Shown piece after piece: positions 46,169-57,374 of a stretch of 64,000 bases of DNA. Origin of the DNA: Myoxocephalus aenaeus (Eukaryota > Chordata > Actinopteri > Perciformes > Cottidae); NCBI GenBank assembly GCA_038501785.1, contig JBAMJR010000047.1, positions 7,422,501-7,486,500 on the forward strand, written 5' to 3'. The stretch's first letter is position 1, and every line of letters starts with the position of its first letter. The position numbers and the translations under genes are program-made. Under the pieces are notes generated by a model that did no database searches, had not been told where the DNA came from, and worked only from the letters and a program-made list of their open reading frames with translations.

Positions 46169-48616
46169 TACACTCATGTTTTGAATATATTGATCTTTTT
46201 TTAATGTTTTGATTTGGATGAAATCAAACGAAAGAGGCAGGAACGATGCACGATCACTCGTTCCATACGGGAGCGTTTGAGGTTTCCGCACGGCGCCGCC
46301 GTCTCGGTCGCTCCTTTGTTTCCATGGGACGGACGGACAAACCACTAAGGACGGCGCTGGACTTGGATTTAGGTTGTTTTTAAACCTAACGCAAACATGA
46401 CAGATGTCCTCGTCTGCAACATTTGAAAGCATTCGGATGCTCAACCAAATTAAATGCATTTGACAGAAGAAGAAAAGAAAAAAAGGTCAATCAAACTTTG
46501 CATTGAATGCACATTTATGTATGTTTTCTAAATGAAAAGAGTTCACCTTGAGAGGGCGGAGCGTGTGATCTCAGACTGTTTAGCTCTCCGCTCGCTCCTC
46601 AAACTCTTCTCTCTCGAACCCGATTCTTCTCACAGGTGCAATGGAGCAAAATCACAGACATGTTTCCACTCCAGTCGGGAACAACACAGACACACGGCAC
46701 GTTTAACACCGGGGCGAAAGTCGACATAGATCCGGATCATAACGCAGAAAAAAAACGCTGGACGCGTGCCCAAAAAAAACATTTGCCCCCGCCTCGCCGG
46801 TTCGGTAACGTCCTCGGGACTTTCGTGTCTGCCTGTCACGGCGGAAAGGAGGAGGAGAGACGGAGCCACGAGGTCACGGATATAAAGTACTACTGATTAC
46901 TCCGAAGGACAATTCTCCCTATATGGGCTACAAAGCAGAGAAACTGAAATACTGTAAATTATCATATTCGAGCCAGTTTTTCAAGTGAGCTTATCCAGGG
47001 GGAACGGGTTAACAAGCTAAGCACAGGTTAAAAAAAGAATTACCAGCGTTTTACTACAACAGCTCACATGGTGACTCTGGCATAATGTGCATTTTCCACA
47101 GCACTAACTCTGGTGTCAAACTCACCACTTTCTTTAGTTTATCTGCTCTCTACTCGTTTCTATTTGCCGTACTCTTGATTGACGTTAATCTACCATCAAC
47201 AAAGCTCAACACTTCCTTTTGGGGTTTTTTTCACATTAAAAGCCCACTACCCATAAGAAGGAACGCTGCTAAACTTTTAAAAAAAAATCTGGGGACCCAT
47301 TTTCTACGCCTGATTTAAGTTTTTTTTCTCTCCTGTGTTTCCAACTTAAGAACAAGTGAGGTTATTAATTCATAAACGCAGGTTTTGCCAGGATGATCAT
47401 AATTATTTAACTTCTTTTTTGAAAGAAAGGGAAACAAATGAGAGGTAAAAAACAGTTTTGCTAAAAGGCAGTTCAGTTCCAGGTCAGGTGATGTAGGATT
47501 CATGTATTGTGTGTTAGTAAGTGATGTAAATTAAAACTCACCTGAAAGACATTTTTTCAGTCCTCATCAGAACATGGGGAAGATATGCACTGCAGCCCCT
47601 TGTGGCCAAAATGAGTATTACAACAACAAACACAATGATCCGGACAAAAAAAAAAACTAAAGTTTCGCCGGACAAAACCCCTGGTAGGCCGCCGTGTAGA
47701 GAGACGGGAAACGTATGACATGCAACTAAGGTCCTCAGTTGGGAATACAAAAAATGAGTATTTGAGTGTTTTGGAATCAGTGCTGTGGAAATGGACATTA
47801 TTATTGTTTTTTACCAAGACAATAAAGAGCACTGTTTGATCATTTACAGCAATAGACATTGGGTTTCAGCGTTTAGCATAGGAGTGTATGAGTAGTGAGA
47901 TACGCAGCAGGGCGGATCCTCCCTCCAACAGGACCGTCTGGTTTTCCCTCACTACCTGGTCTCACCTAACGCGCTCACAGCGAATCCCTCCAGGTCAGAA
48001 GGGATTCTGTTTTTCACCTGATGAATCAGCCAGACTAATGCAGCTAATTGCACTGTAACAAACGTCAACACCCTCATGTGTAACACCCTCAAGAAGGAAA
48101 AAGGTCCTCTGACGTTATGTCCTGTGCTTGTCCCCTACTGCCCCCTGGCTGCTGAGCAGAACACTGTCTGCCTGAGGGAAGCCGCAACATGCTTCCATTA
48201 AAAACGTTTTTACAAACACACAAAGATGCTGGTAATTCAAGCAAACAACTTTATTTCATTGTAAACTTGTAACTGTTAAAGCGCCTGGGGGGAAAACGCA
48301 AAAAAAAACAAAAACACTTGCTCACATTTTTTACCTGCTGACAGATGAACTTTGTATGATCCCAATGTGACTGTGCCTCCTGTTTTTACACTGTAACTAT
48401 TTATGTAAACAAGCATGTGTGTGTCTGCGTGCGCGTGTGTATGTGTGTGTATGCCATTCCAGTTCACACAACCCCCCTCCCCACATCACCACCGTCTGCC
48501 ACGCTGTTGCCGGTTTACAGTCCTCTGTTTAGTCGGGACAGCTCTGATGATGACTTGACATTGCAATGTAAGACATGTTTCACCTTTACAGGTATTAGCG
48601 TTTGTATGAAAACAAT

Positions 48617-48622
48617 AATAAA
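48617..48622 (+). terminator. vangl1: candidate polyadenylation signal AATAAA
   Basis: AATAAA lies in a region with UTR-like composition and is followed by T-rich DNA about 55-70 bp downstream. It is one of two candidates for the vangl1 transcript end. Confidence 0.3.
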
Positions 48623-48805
48623 CATTTTTATGAACATTTGTAAAACTGCTGTATGGAGACGAATGGGTTTGATGCCTTTTTTTTAATCTCCCTTTTCTGA
48701 TTTCCTACATATCCCAGAATGCCTCAGAAGGAGCATGTTGTTTAAACGGTGGCTGGTTAGTGTGTGAATACTTTAACACTGTGTGCTCAAAACCAACATG
48801 CTTAA

Positions 48806-49000
48806 AGGGCCAGGATTGTGTAGGATTTTGGGGTATTAGCAGAAATTAAACATGATATTCATAACTATGTTTTCATTGGTCTATAATCACCTGATCATTG
48901 TTAGAGCGAACTGAATAGCGTTGTCGTGGTTTTGGAAAGGGAGGAGTGAGTGATGGGACGTTCAATTCACACTGCTAGATGCCTTTAATTGCTGCATTGC
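48806..49000. repeat. interspersed repeat, inverted member of the 9776-9945 family
   Basis: It begins AAAGGGCCAGGATTGTGTAG and has TTCATAACTATGTTTTCATT and GGTCTATAATCACCTGAT. It resembles a widespread teleost element; ends are approximate. Confidence 0.5.
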
Positions 49001-49997
49001 ATTCTGGTCTATTGAGGCTGTTTTTGTCTCTTAAATTGTTAGTTATTTTTAACATGATTTTGAGGGCATAATCATAACATCTCAGTTCTGTGGCATGCAG
49101 ACCAAACATTATTTGGTAAATTTAAGGTGGTTTTACACTTTTACAACGAGCTAACAAATCAGAATATTGTGACCGTGACCTTTCCAGGCTCCCGTAGAAA
49201 GCAAAGTTTACCACTGGTGATTTGGATTTGTCTCGTTCTCCCTGCAATCAAACTGCTCGGCATTGTTCTTCTTTCTTTCATTACCTCTCTCCCGGTCTTC
49301 CAGACTTCAGCATCTCCATATGCAGCGGCTCCACCGGCGCTCTGCCGTGTCGCCGCTCATTACGCGTAACGGCCCCGCGTGTCTCGCGCATGGAGCCACA
49401 TTCCGGCTTGTCTGGCCGTGATTTGGTGGCTTTTTTTCCCGTCTTCTTCTCTTGTTCGAGGAAGCTCGAGGGTAATTGGCTTTGCCGTCAGCCTGTCAGA
49501 GCGGCGCAGCCGGGCCTTGTGGGTAAATGAATGTTGGGTGTCCAGGCGGTGAAAACAAACAACCTCATACCTCCACGAGCGCGAGGCCGACCTGTCGGAA
49601 CTCATCTGTCCCCGTCTTAATCCACACCGAGGAGGAGGAAGATGAGGGGCATTTGCATCTAAATGGAATGCTTTTCTTCCCCTCATTCCTCCTCTCTATT
49701 GGTTGGGTAATGACTTTGGTCACGTGTTTGAACAGAACGCGCCCGTCGGTCCTGCTCTTTGTTCCTTTTATATTGAACCTGACGCTCTCGTGGAGGGAGG
49801 AAGTGACACTGCAGTCCTCGCGCCCTCCTTTTAGTGGGCTCATGTAAAACACCATCTCACTTGACATTCACGGGGCTCGTGTCACCTGAAGGCCCCGGTG
49901 GAACATGAACATCACAGCGCTTTGGCACCGCGACACCGTCTGCTTCCCTTTGTCCCCTCTAGAGATTCACAACACGTCTCCTTGCCCCAGGTCACGT

Positions 49998-49998
<1 letters not shown>

Positions 49999-50029
<31 letters not shown>
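49999..50029 (+). repeat. (CA)n microsatellite
   Basis: A CA array of about 31 bp. Confidence 0.93.
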
Positions 50030-50030
<1 letters not shown>

Positions 50031-50503
50031 GCTCTCCTCTCTCATACGGCTCTGTGGGTTATGTGACCCCCACAAACATCCTGTTTACACACTGCATCAC
50101 ATCCACACCTCCAGGGGGAAATGGCGACTCTCGCCAGGCCCTGTGTTATTAATTCATGTCGGGGGTCGGGCCTCCTTTTAGCCCCGACGCCCCCCAGCCT
50201 CACCGTCCAGGTCCCGTCTCCCATTAGGAGGCGTAATGACGCTGAATTATTCACCACCGGTTGAATAATTCATGCTCGTTGACCGAGGGAGGAAACGTGC
50301 CAATCTGCTGTCTTGAGCGTCAGAGTGGACCCGATGAGGAGGACCTTCACATTAAGAGACGTGCACATAGTGGTTGTGTACTTTTATTATGCCATCCCAA
50401 GAAAAACAATTCAAGATTTATTTCTAACAGAACAGTGCCATTTATTATCACACACAAGTCATCTTATCATTCACGTCAACCTTAAAGCTGCTACGGTTAA
50501 TAT

Positions 50504-50531
50504 GTTTATATTAACATACGTTAATATAAAC
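50504..50531. repeat. 12-bp-arm AT-rich palindrome
   Basis: GTTTATATTAAC (50504-50515) and GTTAATATAAAC (50520-50531) are perfect complements around a four-base loop, in the convergent space downstream of vangl1 and casq2. Confidence 0.85.
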
Positions 50532-51029
50532 GTAATGTGATTTCATTATTGTGGGACTCTGTAGTTCCTCTCGGCTTTACGCAGCTTTACGCAGCGGTTT
50601 AGCGTCTTTCAGGTCGTCGTTTTGGTTTCACGCTTTGATTCACTCATCGGCTTCGTTACTGTTCTGGGAAAAGCTCTAAAAGCTGACCGGGGTTACGGTC
50701 AAATAGTCCATAAGATTTGCATCCGATGTCCTTTCCTAACCTCTTTTCCTCAATGAAAAACATCATGAGGTCAAAGGAAAGATGTAAAGGACAAACCAAA
50801 AGGATTTCGGAAAGGACAGCGCTTAAACTCGACCACGTAATTATTGGATGCCGACTGCTGCCGCAAGGAATTGTGGGATGGCATTAATTCCTTTTTTCTT
50901 TTTCTTTTTTAAGGATTTCTTAGCCAGAAGCAGTAAGTTCCTGGAGCCTTGTGCTAAAGGAGATAGCAAAGGAAGCATTGAAGCACCTTTCGTTAGCATT
51001 TAGAGGATTCCACTTTGATACGAATGTTT

Positions 51030-51035
51030 TTTATT
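51030..51035 (-). terminator. casq2: candidate casq2 polyadenylation signal
   Basis: On the minus strand AATAAA occurs about 412 bp after the casq2 stop codon. Other AATAAA motifs lie further downstream, so this is only the first candidate. Confidence 0.3.
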
Positions 51036-51079
51036 CGCTCTGAACCTTTCTAAGCAAATTAATATGATTCAAGCGCAGC

Positions 51080-51240
51080 ACCAAGCAGCAGTGAGGCGAG
51101 GTTAGCAGCGAGCTAACAGTGGAGCATTTAGCAGCTAAAGAGCCAGAGGTTTCACTCTGTTGTGGGTGGAGACCAAAACGGAGCGAGAGAGCAAATATTG
51201 GACTAACGTTGTCTACACATTTAACAAAAACTGGAGCCAT
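51080..51240. repeat. dispersed repeat remnant
   Basis: GGTTAGCAGCGAGCTAACAG, then TTTAGCAGCTAAAGAGCCAG and GGTGGAGACCAAAACGGAGC look like a common teleost SINE or MITE. It would lie in the casq2 3' UTR. Ends are approximate. Confidence 0.45.
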
Positions 51241-51446
51241 GATGACCTTCAATCTGTTTTATCTGCCTAACTATTTAAACCACCGTCTACAGAGTTTAAT
51301 TTTTTGGGAGACCATATGTTGCCTTTTACTTTCTCTAAATTTGAATTATTTGGAATTTGTAAGTGATGTGGGTCTAATGGGCCAAACGAGTTCAGTTTTC
51401 TGACCCAGGTCTGAACTGATATGACGTTGACCCCTTGACCTTCAGG

Positions 51447-51656
51447 TTAGTCGTCGCCGTCGTCCTCGTCATCTGGGTCGTGACTCTCGTAGCCGTCCTC
51501 TGGGGCGTAGCCGTCGGGGTTTTCTCGGTCGTCGGCGGACTCGTCGTCGTCCTCCGTGTTCACCCTCCCTGACAGGACGTCCTCGATCCAGTCCTCCAGC
51601 TCCTCGGGGGTGGGCAGGTCCTCGTCGTTGGACATGTCCAGCCACACGCTGTCCGC
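51447..51656 (-). CDS. casq2: casq2 exon 11, acidic C-terminal tail
   Basis: It encodes ADSVWLDMSNDEDLPTPEEL, EDWIEDVLSGRVNTEDDDES and a tail with DGYAPEDGYESHDPDDEDDG then DD, stopping at TAA (51447-51449). Acceptor GTTCCAG. The tail supplies low-affinity Ca2+ sites in the family. Confidence 0.95.
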   Translation of the reverse strand, partial: ADSVWLDMSNDEDLPTPEELEDWIEDVLSGRVNTEDDDESADDRENPDGYAPEDGYESHDPDDEDDGDD

Positions 51657-53191
51657 CTGGAACACGGGAGCGCCGAGAGAGTCAAGGTGGGCCGCGCCGC
51701 TGCGGCGAAGTCTTAAGACTTGAACCACTACTTACATCGGTGACGTTGACCACACCAATCTGAGGTCTGAACAGGTCCAACTTGAAGGTTTTTTCCCAGT
51801 AAGTTGTCAGCTGGAAGGGGGCGAGACAAGTTAACGTAGACAATCAGTGACACAATTAGATTATCTTGTTGGAAATCTGAAGCGGACGATGAGGCAGAAC
51901 CAGAGGGAAGTCGTCGGGGTCGATCCAGACGATGCTGAGCTCCGGGTTGTTGGTGTTGTCTCTGGCCACGTCTTTCAGGATCTCCAGGAACTCGTAGCCG
52001 TCTGGGGGACGACAGAACAGAGTAACCCGAGCTCAGCGTCAGGTGCTAAAGAAGATGAGGGGAAGCAACTGCTAAATCAAAAGGTGGGGCACAGACCTGG
52101 ATCTTCCTCCTCGGCAAACGCCACAATATGTATCCCGTCCATGTCGTCCTCCTGGGAATACAAATAAAAAAGTTCAGCGTTGTACCTCAAATTGACAATT
52201 CTGTGAGCCCGAAACACCGACTCACCCATGTTTCAAACATGTTCTCCGCCCGGAGCTTCCTCAAAGTAGCCCTGTAAAGAGCAGATATTTAACGGTTGTT
52301 CTGGCGTTGAAGAAACCCTGAAAAGATTTAAATCTAATCGACCTTCTGTGCTGGTTGACGAACTCGACGATGTCCATCTCCGACAGAGGTCTGCCCGGCA
52401 GGATGGCCGGCTCCTCCATGAACGGCTCGTAAAAATTCACCTCGTTCATCTTGAGGGAGAGATGTTTGGCTACCTTTTTTTATCCCAAAAAAAAAGAAAA
52501 ACACAGAAAACATGGCAGGATTCCATTATGATGAGCGGGTGGGGATATTATTACGTGGTGTTGTTTAGACATTTGTTAGAGCTCGACAAACAGAAAACTC
52601 AATGGTTTCATTGCAAAATATTTTTTTTACGAGATACATTTTACACTAAAATGTTGAACTTGAAAACAGAAAAAACTCACCGCCTCTAAAGCACACTCAT
52701 TAAGATGTTGCAGTGTTTAGTGAGTTTCTGGCCCAAATAGTCCCTCATAAAACCACAGCCTGTTTTTACGATTTTTTGTATGATTTTTAACAAAGAAGAT
52801 GTCACATGTTAATTAGTGCGCTTTAAATGTGCTAGGTGGATTTGTTACATCTTGGACAGAGCCAAGTTAGCTGTTTCCAACAGTTTCAAATAATTATGCT
52901 AAGCTACGCTAACCAGCTGCCTGCTGTTGCTTCATACTTTCAGACATTAGATTGGGTTTTTTCTCATCTCACTCTACTAAAATGCAAATGGTTATGGATA
53001 TATTACATTAAATGGTGTATTAACAAGCAGTGTGAGAGGAATCAAAAGTTGGTTGACCAGGATGTTATAAATACAGGTAAGGACTTGATTTTACACAGCA
53101 AGACTTACAGATTTATCAAATGTAGCAAAGAACTTGATGTAAGGTTGAAAACGCTCCGAGGCCTCCTGAAAAGCTTTGTAGTCTGAGAAAA

Positions 53192-53226
<35 letters not shown>

Positions 53227-55926
53227 AGGAACTGGCAGAAAGTAGAGAAAGTAAAAACAGATTCAAGTGTGGGACTTCTCATTCCCATTCTGCTCACATC
53301 CACAGCCCAAATCTAGCGTATGTGATCGGGAAGGCGAGCGGTGAAGCACACTCGCTTCATTCAATTTCCCATCCTGATTCTACTGTCTCCACCCAAAGTA
53401 ACAGCGCCTCCCTTAATGCAGTTTCATACGCTTGTGACTCGCTCCTGGCTCTGCTCCCGACAAGGTCACGACCAAGGACCAGCCTATCTCTGGACAGAAA
53501 TAGGCTCCATAATGAAACTTCATGCCACTGTCATATCGGACCAGATAGCATCTTCCCTGTCTCACTTTCTCTCCCTTTTTTTCTCCCTGGGAACTATAAT
53601 TGCAGTTTGACCTATTAGACAGAGAACTAGAAGCTATTTAAAGGCTCTCGTGGGGCTGAGTGAGAGCGCCACAGTCTGGAATCAGGTTTCCCTTTAGCAT
53701 GGTGATGTAGCTCCATTAGCCTCTAGATCCCATCAGCGTCTGGGGAACACAGTGAGGCAACTTTAGGGGACAGAGGAACAGTGTAGATGTTTTAACCCAT
53801 CACACACTCTTTATGTTTATCAATGCAAAACACAAATTGATAAACGCATCACTTGCTAAAATAGACGCTAGCGCGAGTTCGTTGGTAAACTAACATGAAT
53901 CTTCTCCCTTGAAGTAGCCAATGAGGCGGATGTCCTCCTCCATCCTCTCGAAGGCTCGCAGCTCCATGGCGTTGTTGAGCATCTCCACCGGGTCCTCCAG
54001 CACCTAGGGGGCGGTATGACACAGGGAAGTGGATTTCACTGCAAAGAAACATATTTTGAAACCCGTGAGGCTTAGACGAGATAATTGATACCACACTTGT
54101 ATATGTGCATCCGCTGAATGAGATGCGAGAGCTAGCAGCCATTAGCTTAGCTTAGCATATAGACTGGAGACAGCTAACCCGGCTCTGTCCAGCTGGAACA
54201 AAATCTAAAGCTATAAAGCTGTCCAATTAACACATTATATCTAATTTATTTAATCTGTACAGGATAGCAGGATAGCCATTTCCCCCTGATTACACTCTTT
54301 ATGCTAAGCTAATTTATCGGCTGCTGGCTGTAGCCTCAACATTTTATGCACATCTACCCTCCACAAGAACGGGAATAACAAATACAGTTTGGAAATTGGG
54401 AATGTCTGGCATATTCATTTTTCCTCAGCATTAAACTCTCCCGGTTAATTCATCAATACTAAAGATTAACAACTTTTTTAATTCTCCAAAGCTCTGATTC
54501 ATAACTCTGACTTGCCAAAGCAACGACAGCTGAGGCTCTTGGGTATTCTAGTGTTTGTGAGCCATAACGACAAGACATGACATGATTTATCAGAAGTGTC
54601 TGCTGAATCTTGTATCGCTATGAAATAAGTAATTTGCACATATTCTAATGAGGCTGCAGGTTGTTAATTGCTTGAAGATTTCTTCTTTCGGTGGCTGCCA
54701 AGATTACACATTAAGAAAAAAACATTTAAAATAACCAAACCTCAAAAAGATTGTTCACTCACATCCAACAGGAACTCCACTAGAGTGTCTGCCGAGAGCT
54801 CCCCGTCAAACTCGATGACCCGGTCGTCCTTGAAGACGTACAAGCTGCCCACCTCCTCCAGACCTGTTCAACAGGAGGGGTATGTGACTTTCAGAAAGCT
54901 CATTTTAGGGCTTTGCGTTTTTGAGAAATTGAAGCAAAGGAAGCAAAGGGAGAGGATTTTACAGAGAAATACCGATGTTGGATGGAAGCAAAGTCTGAGT
55001 CCTGACATTCAGCATTCACACTAATGCAACTGATTCTGTGGAATGAGGACATGTGAGTCATACCCAGTTTTTTGGCTACTTTGGCATCCTTCTGGGAGTC
55101 CACCATCCCAAAGCCGATGTCTCTGTTCTCCAGGACCTGAGCGGTGAGCTGGGCGGTCACACAGACATATATCAGTCAGCGTACGGTCATTAAAAAGCAT
55201 TGCACATCGTAACTCTGGCAAAACCAGAAATGTGGGTGATGTTTTGGGACTCAGATCTAAATTCCAGCAGCACATTAATCTCAGTCCGGTCATCCTAACA
55301 GTGTTCAAACCAGAGAAAGTTCAAACTACAACTTGTTGCAAATGCAGCTGCACTTTGTCACCGCGCTACACATTAATCTGATACCACATGAATCTAAACT
55401 ATGTTAAGGGATAATTAGCTAATGTTGGCATGCTATCGCGCTGAAGTAACGTGAAAAGCTGCTTAACATCAGCATGTTAGCAACTGAATCGTGAAAGAAA
55501 GTCACAGTTAAAAAGCTTCCTGCAACTTCAGCACCACGGACAGCTCCGCTGATTTACCAGCACTTCCTTTTCATGGTCATTCATGGTGGCTAAATTAAGT
55601 ACATAGTACATAGTTATTATATGGAGGTACATGAGTTAGTTTGGCTTAAATGACCTGGAGTTTATCTTTTTTAAATTATGCTAATTTTAATTTGAATAAT
55701 TTCAGTTACATAAAGGGATTTAGGGTGTGTTACTTCCACCACACTTGTCTTCCTCACGGTAGGAAGTGTGGCAACCAAGTGGTCATATAGCTTTTCATGA
55801 AAGGGTGATTAAAGGCCATTTAAAATAGGATGGGAAAGAGGAGAAAGGCGTTTTCTGAGTGACGAGGTTTCACACGCAGACTTTGAACTGACGTATCCTT
55901 GGAAAACCAGAAATCACACAGTTGAG

Positions 55927-56000
<74 letters not shown>

Positions 56001-57374
56001 CCCCTGTGGAGTTTTCTTGTTAAGAGTCAGGACTGCTTGCCTCTCAGATCGAGGAAGGAAAAAACACCACTTTGGTTCTGTTGAGCTGAATGTGTTTCTG
56101 CTCTCAGTGTGAGAGTAAAAACATGTGTCTGCTTGTCTCATATTTGTACCTCACGAATACGACGGGAAGCGATAGTTATTTCTAGTCCACAGCCAGATAG
56201 TAGAGAGTTTTTGGGAACGAGCTCTAATTAGCAGAGTGACCTAGAAACCGTCCCTGGATGCATGTGACCCACAGGAGGCCCGTGATGGGATTAAAGCTTT
56301 GTGAGGTAAAACAGCTGTGAACCCATCTCCACTCGGAGCAGACGGACGACTGAGGCGTTCAGGGTCTCTTGTCCATAGAACACGGCGGTGCGACCCTTCA
56401 GGGATTTGAACTCGATAGCTCGCCAGCCGCCTCGGATATATCAGTGGTCCCGTAGTGTCACGTTACTAATTTGTAGGGATGTAGACGGCAATGGACATTT
56501 TTAATTGTTTATGCCAGTTGCCAAGGGACGAAGCAAAGCAAGTCATTTGAATGTTTGAGGAATTAATGATTTTATATTGCCAGTATTATGTGAAAAGGCT
56601 TTGGACCGGCTGTCGGCGCTCGAAGAACAGGATTCAGGAAATGTCGAGTTCAAAATTCCAGCAGTCCATCAAAAAGTTGAGATATTTTATAATCTCTTTA
56701 TTCTAAGGTTTATAAATTGTCACCAGTGGCTCAATTCATGAATTTCTTACACTTATAAACAATTAATAAGAACAATAATGGGTTTCCAGTCTGTGATAAA
56801 TCTCTTTGACTGGTTGGACCAAAAAACATTTATTGATAGCCTTTATTACACATTAAAAACTGCAGCCTCAACAGCATTTGAAAATGGACAAAACAATGAT
56901 TTATGAATGGATTACTAACATGTATAACTGCATTGTTACCATATGGAAATGGCTACACCTTCACAACCTGGCAAACCAAGAAAATGTTCACCAACCACAG
57001 ATAAAGAAAAGGAAGTGCTCTCTCTAAACTGTAGAAAAGATTCTAAAGGAGCATTAAAGATTGCAATGAACTCAGATTCCATACTAGAAAGAATATCGGC
57101 ACTAATCTCCATTCCCTCTCCTCTTCCTCACCTCCAGCACCAGCTCTGTCATCTGGAAGCGTTTCTGCAGGCCCTTGCTGGCCGGCAGCGGCTCGTGGTA
57201 GAACAGGCACAGCAGGTCGTACCTCTTCAGGGCCTTCTTGTAGTTGCGCTCGCTGACGTCCAGCACCCTGTCCCGGCCGTCGAAATTGGGGAACTCCAGA
57301 CCTTCCTCGGCGCTGCAGATGAGAACCAGGTGGAGGCAAAGGCCGGACAGCAGAGAGAGCCAGAGCTGCTGCAT
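51447..57374 (-). CDS. casq2: calsequestrin 2 (cardiac type), 11 exons
   Basis: Exons in transcript order: 57374-57132, 55148-55064, 54863-54763, 54003-53895, 53182-53109, 52473-52343, 52271-52226, 52151-52097, 52001-51901, 51810-51736 and 51656-51447. All phases agree and give 409 aa; human CASQ2 is 399. The product is the high-capacity calcium-binding protein of the sarcoplasmic reticulum lumen, which buffers Ca2+ near ryanodine receptors with triadin and junctin. A signal peptide (residues 1-22) precedes EEGLEFPNFDGRDRVLDVSE. Thioredoxin-like domains follow, then N337 in NVTD, an N-glycosylation site, and an acidic tail after LEDWIEDVLSG. FKLDLFRPQIGVVNVTD and LEDWIEDVLSG indicate casq2 rather than casq1. 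Several donors depart from consensus, and the tail is less uniformly acidic than in mammals. Confidence 0.96.
51736..51810 (-). CDS. casq2: casq2 exon 10
   Basis: It encodes LTTYWEKTFKLDLFRPQIGV and VNVTD, phase 0 at both ends, acceptor CCCTTCCAG, donor GTAAGT. It contains the N-glycosylation motif NVT. Confidence 0.95.
51901..52001 (-). CDS. casq2: casq2 exon 9
   Basis: It encodes GYEFLEILKDVARDNTNNPE then LSIVWIDPDDFPL. The acceptor is GTCCCCCAG. The donor is the unusual GTTCTG, placed by homology (human DDFPL then LVAYWEKTF). Confidence 0.9.
52097..52151 (-). CDS. casq2: casq2 exon 8
   Basis: It encodes EDDMDGIHIVAFAEEEDP plus one base, after acceptor TATTCCCAG and before donor GTCTGT. 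Confidence 0.92.
52226..52271 (-). CDS. casq2: casq2 exon 7 (46 bp)
   Basis: This small exon encodes ATLRKLRAENMFETW after completing an arginine codon. Acceptor CTCTTTACAG, donor GTGAGT. Confidence 0.93.
52343..52473 (-). CDS. casq2: casq2 exon 6
   Basis: It encodes VAKHLSLKMNEVNFYEPFME then EPAILPGRPLSEMDIVEFVN and QHR plus two bases. The acceptor is pyrimidine-poor (GGGATAAAAAAAG) and the donor is GTCGAT. Both are fixed by homology and phase. Confidence 0.9.
53109..53182 (-). CDS. casq2: casq2 exon 5
   Basis: It encodes YYKAFQEASERFQPYIKFFA then TFDKS, donor GTAAGT. Its pyrimidine tract is supplied by a (CT)n microsatellite on the transcribed strand (plus-strand GA array, 53190-53224). 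Confidence 0.94.
53190..53224 (-). repeat. casq2: (CT)n array forming the casq2 exon 5 pyrimidine tract
   Basis: The GA array on the plus strand reads CT on the casq2 strand and ends seven bases before the CAG acceptor. Confidence 0.9.
53895..54003 (-). CDS. casq2: casq2 exon 4
   Basis: It encodes VLEDPVEMLNNAMELRAFER then MEEDIRLIGYFKGEDS plus one base. Acceptor CGCCCCCTAG, donor GTTAGT. Confidence 0.94.
54130..54352. repeat. GCTAAGCTA-family repeat, most complete copy
   Basis: It runs from CAGCCATTAGCTTAGCTTAG through GACTGGAGACAGCTAACCCG, GCTCTGTCCAGC and AACACATTATATCTAATTTA to ATGCTAAGCTAATTTATCGG and CTGCTGGCTGTAGC. It lies in casq2 intron 3. Fragments of the same family recur at 290, 9095, 29366 and 52897. 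Confidence 0.6.
54763..54863 (-). CDS. casq2: casq2 exon 3
   Basis: It encodes GLEEVGSLYVFKDDRVIEFD then GELSADTLVEFLLD. Acceptor CTGTTGAACAG, donor GTGAGT. Confidence 0.95.
55064..55148 (-). CDS. casq2: casq2 exon 2
   Basis: It encodes LTAQVLENRDIGFGMVDSQK then DAKVAKKL plus one base, after GTGACCGCCCAG. The donor is GTATGA. The acceptor was chosen because it restores the family's LVAQVLE reading after exon 1. Confidence 0.93.
55149..57131 (-). other. casq2: casq2 intron 1, 2.0 kb
   Basis: It holds a (GT)n array at 55929-55999 and no recognised coding or RNA gene. Confidence 0.85.
55929..55999 (+). repeat. (GT)n microsatellite
   Basis: A GT array of about 71 bp in casq2 intron 1. Confidence 0.96.
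57132..57374 (-). CDS. casq2: casq2 exon 1 with signal peptide
   Basis: It encodes MQQLWLSLLSGLCLHLVLIC SA, then EEGLEFPNFDGRDRVLDVSE and on to QMTELVLE, ending GAG before donor GTGAGG. The start is the only ATG giving a signal peptide ahead of the conserved EEGL. A 239-codon frame on the other strand is a shadow. Confidence 0.95.

Larger units (their letters stand above)
48641..51029. other. vangl1-casq2 intergenic region
   Basis: No gene is recognised. Contents are an interspersed repeat (48806-49000), a (CA)n array at 49999-50029 and a 12-bp-arm palindrome at 50504-50531. Confidence 0.7.
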
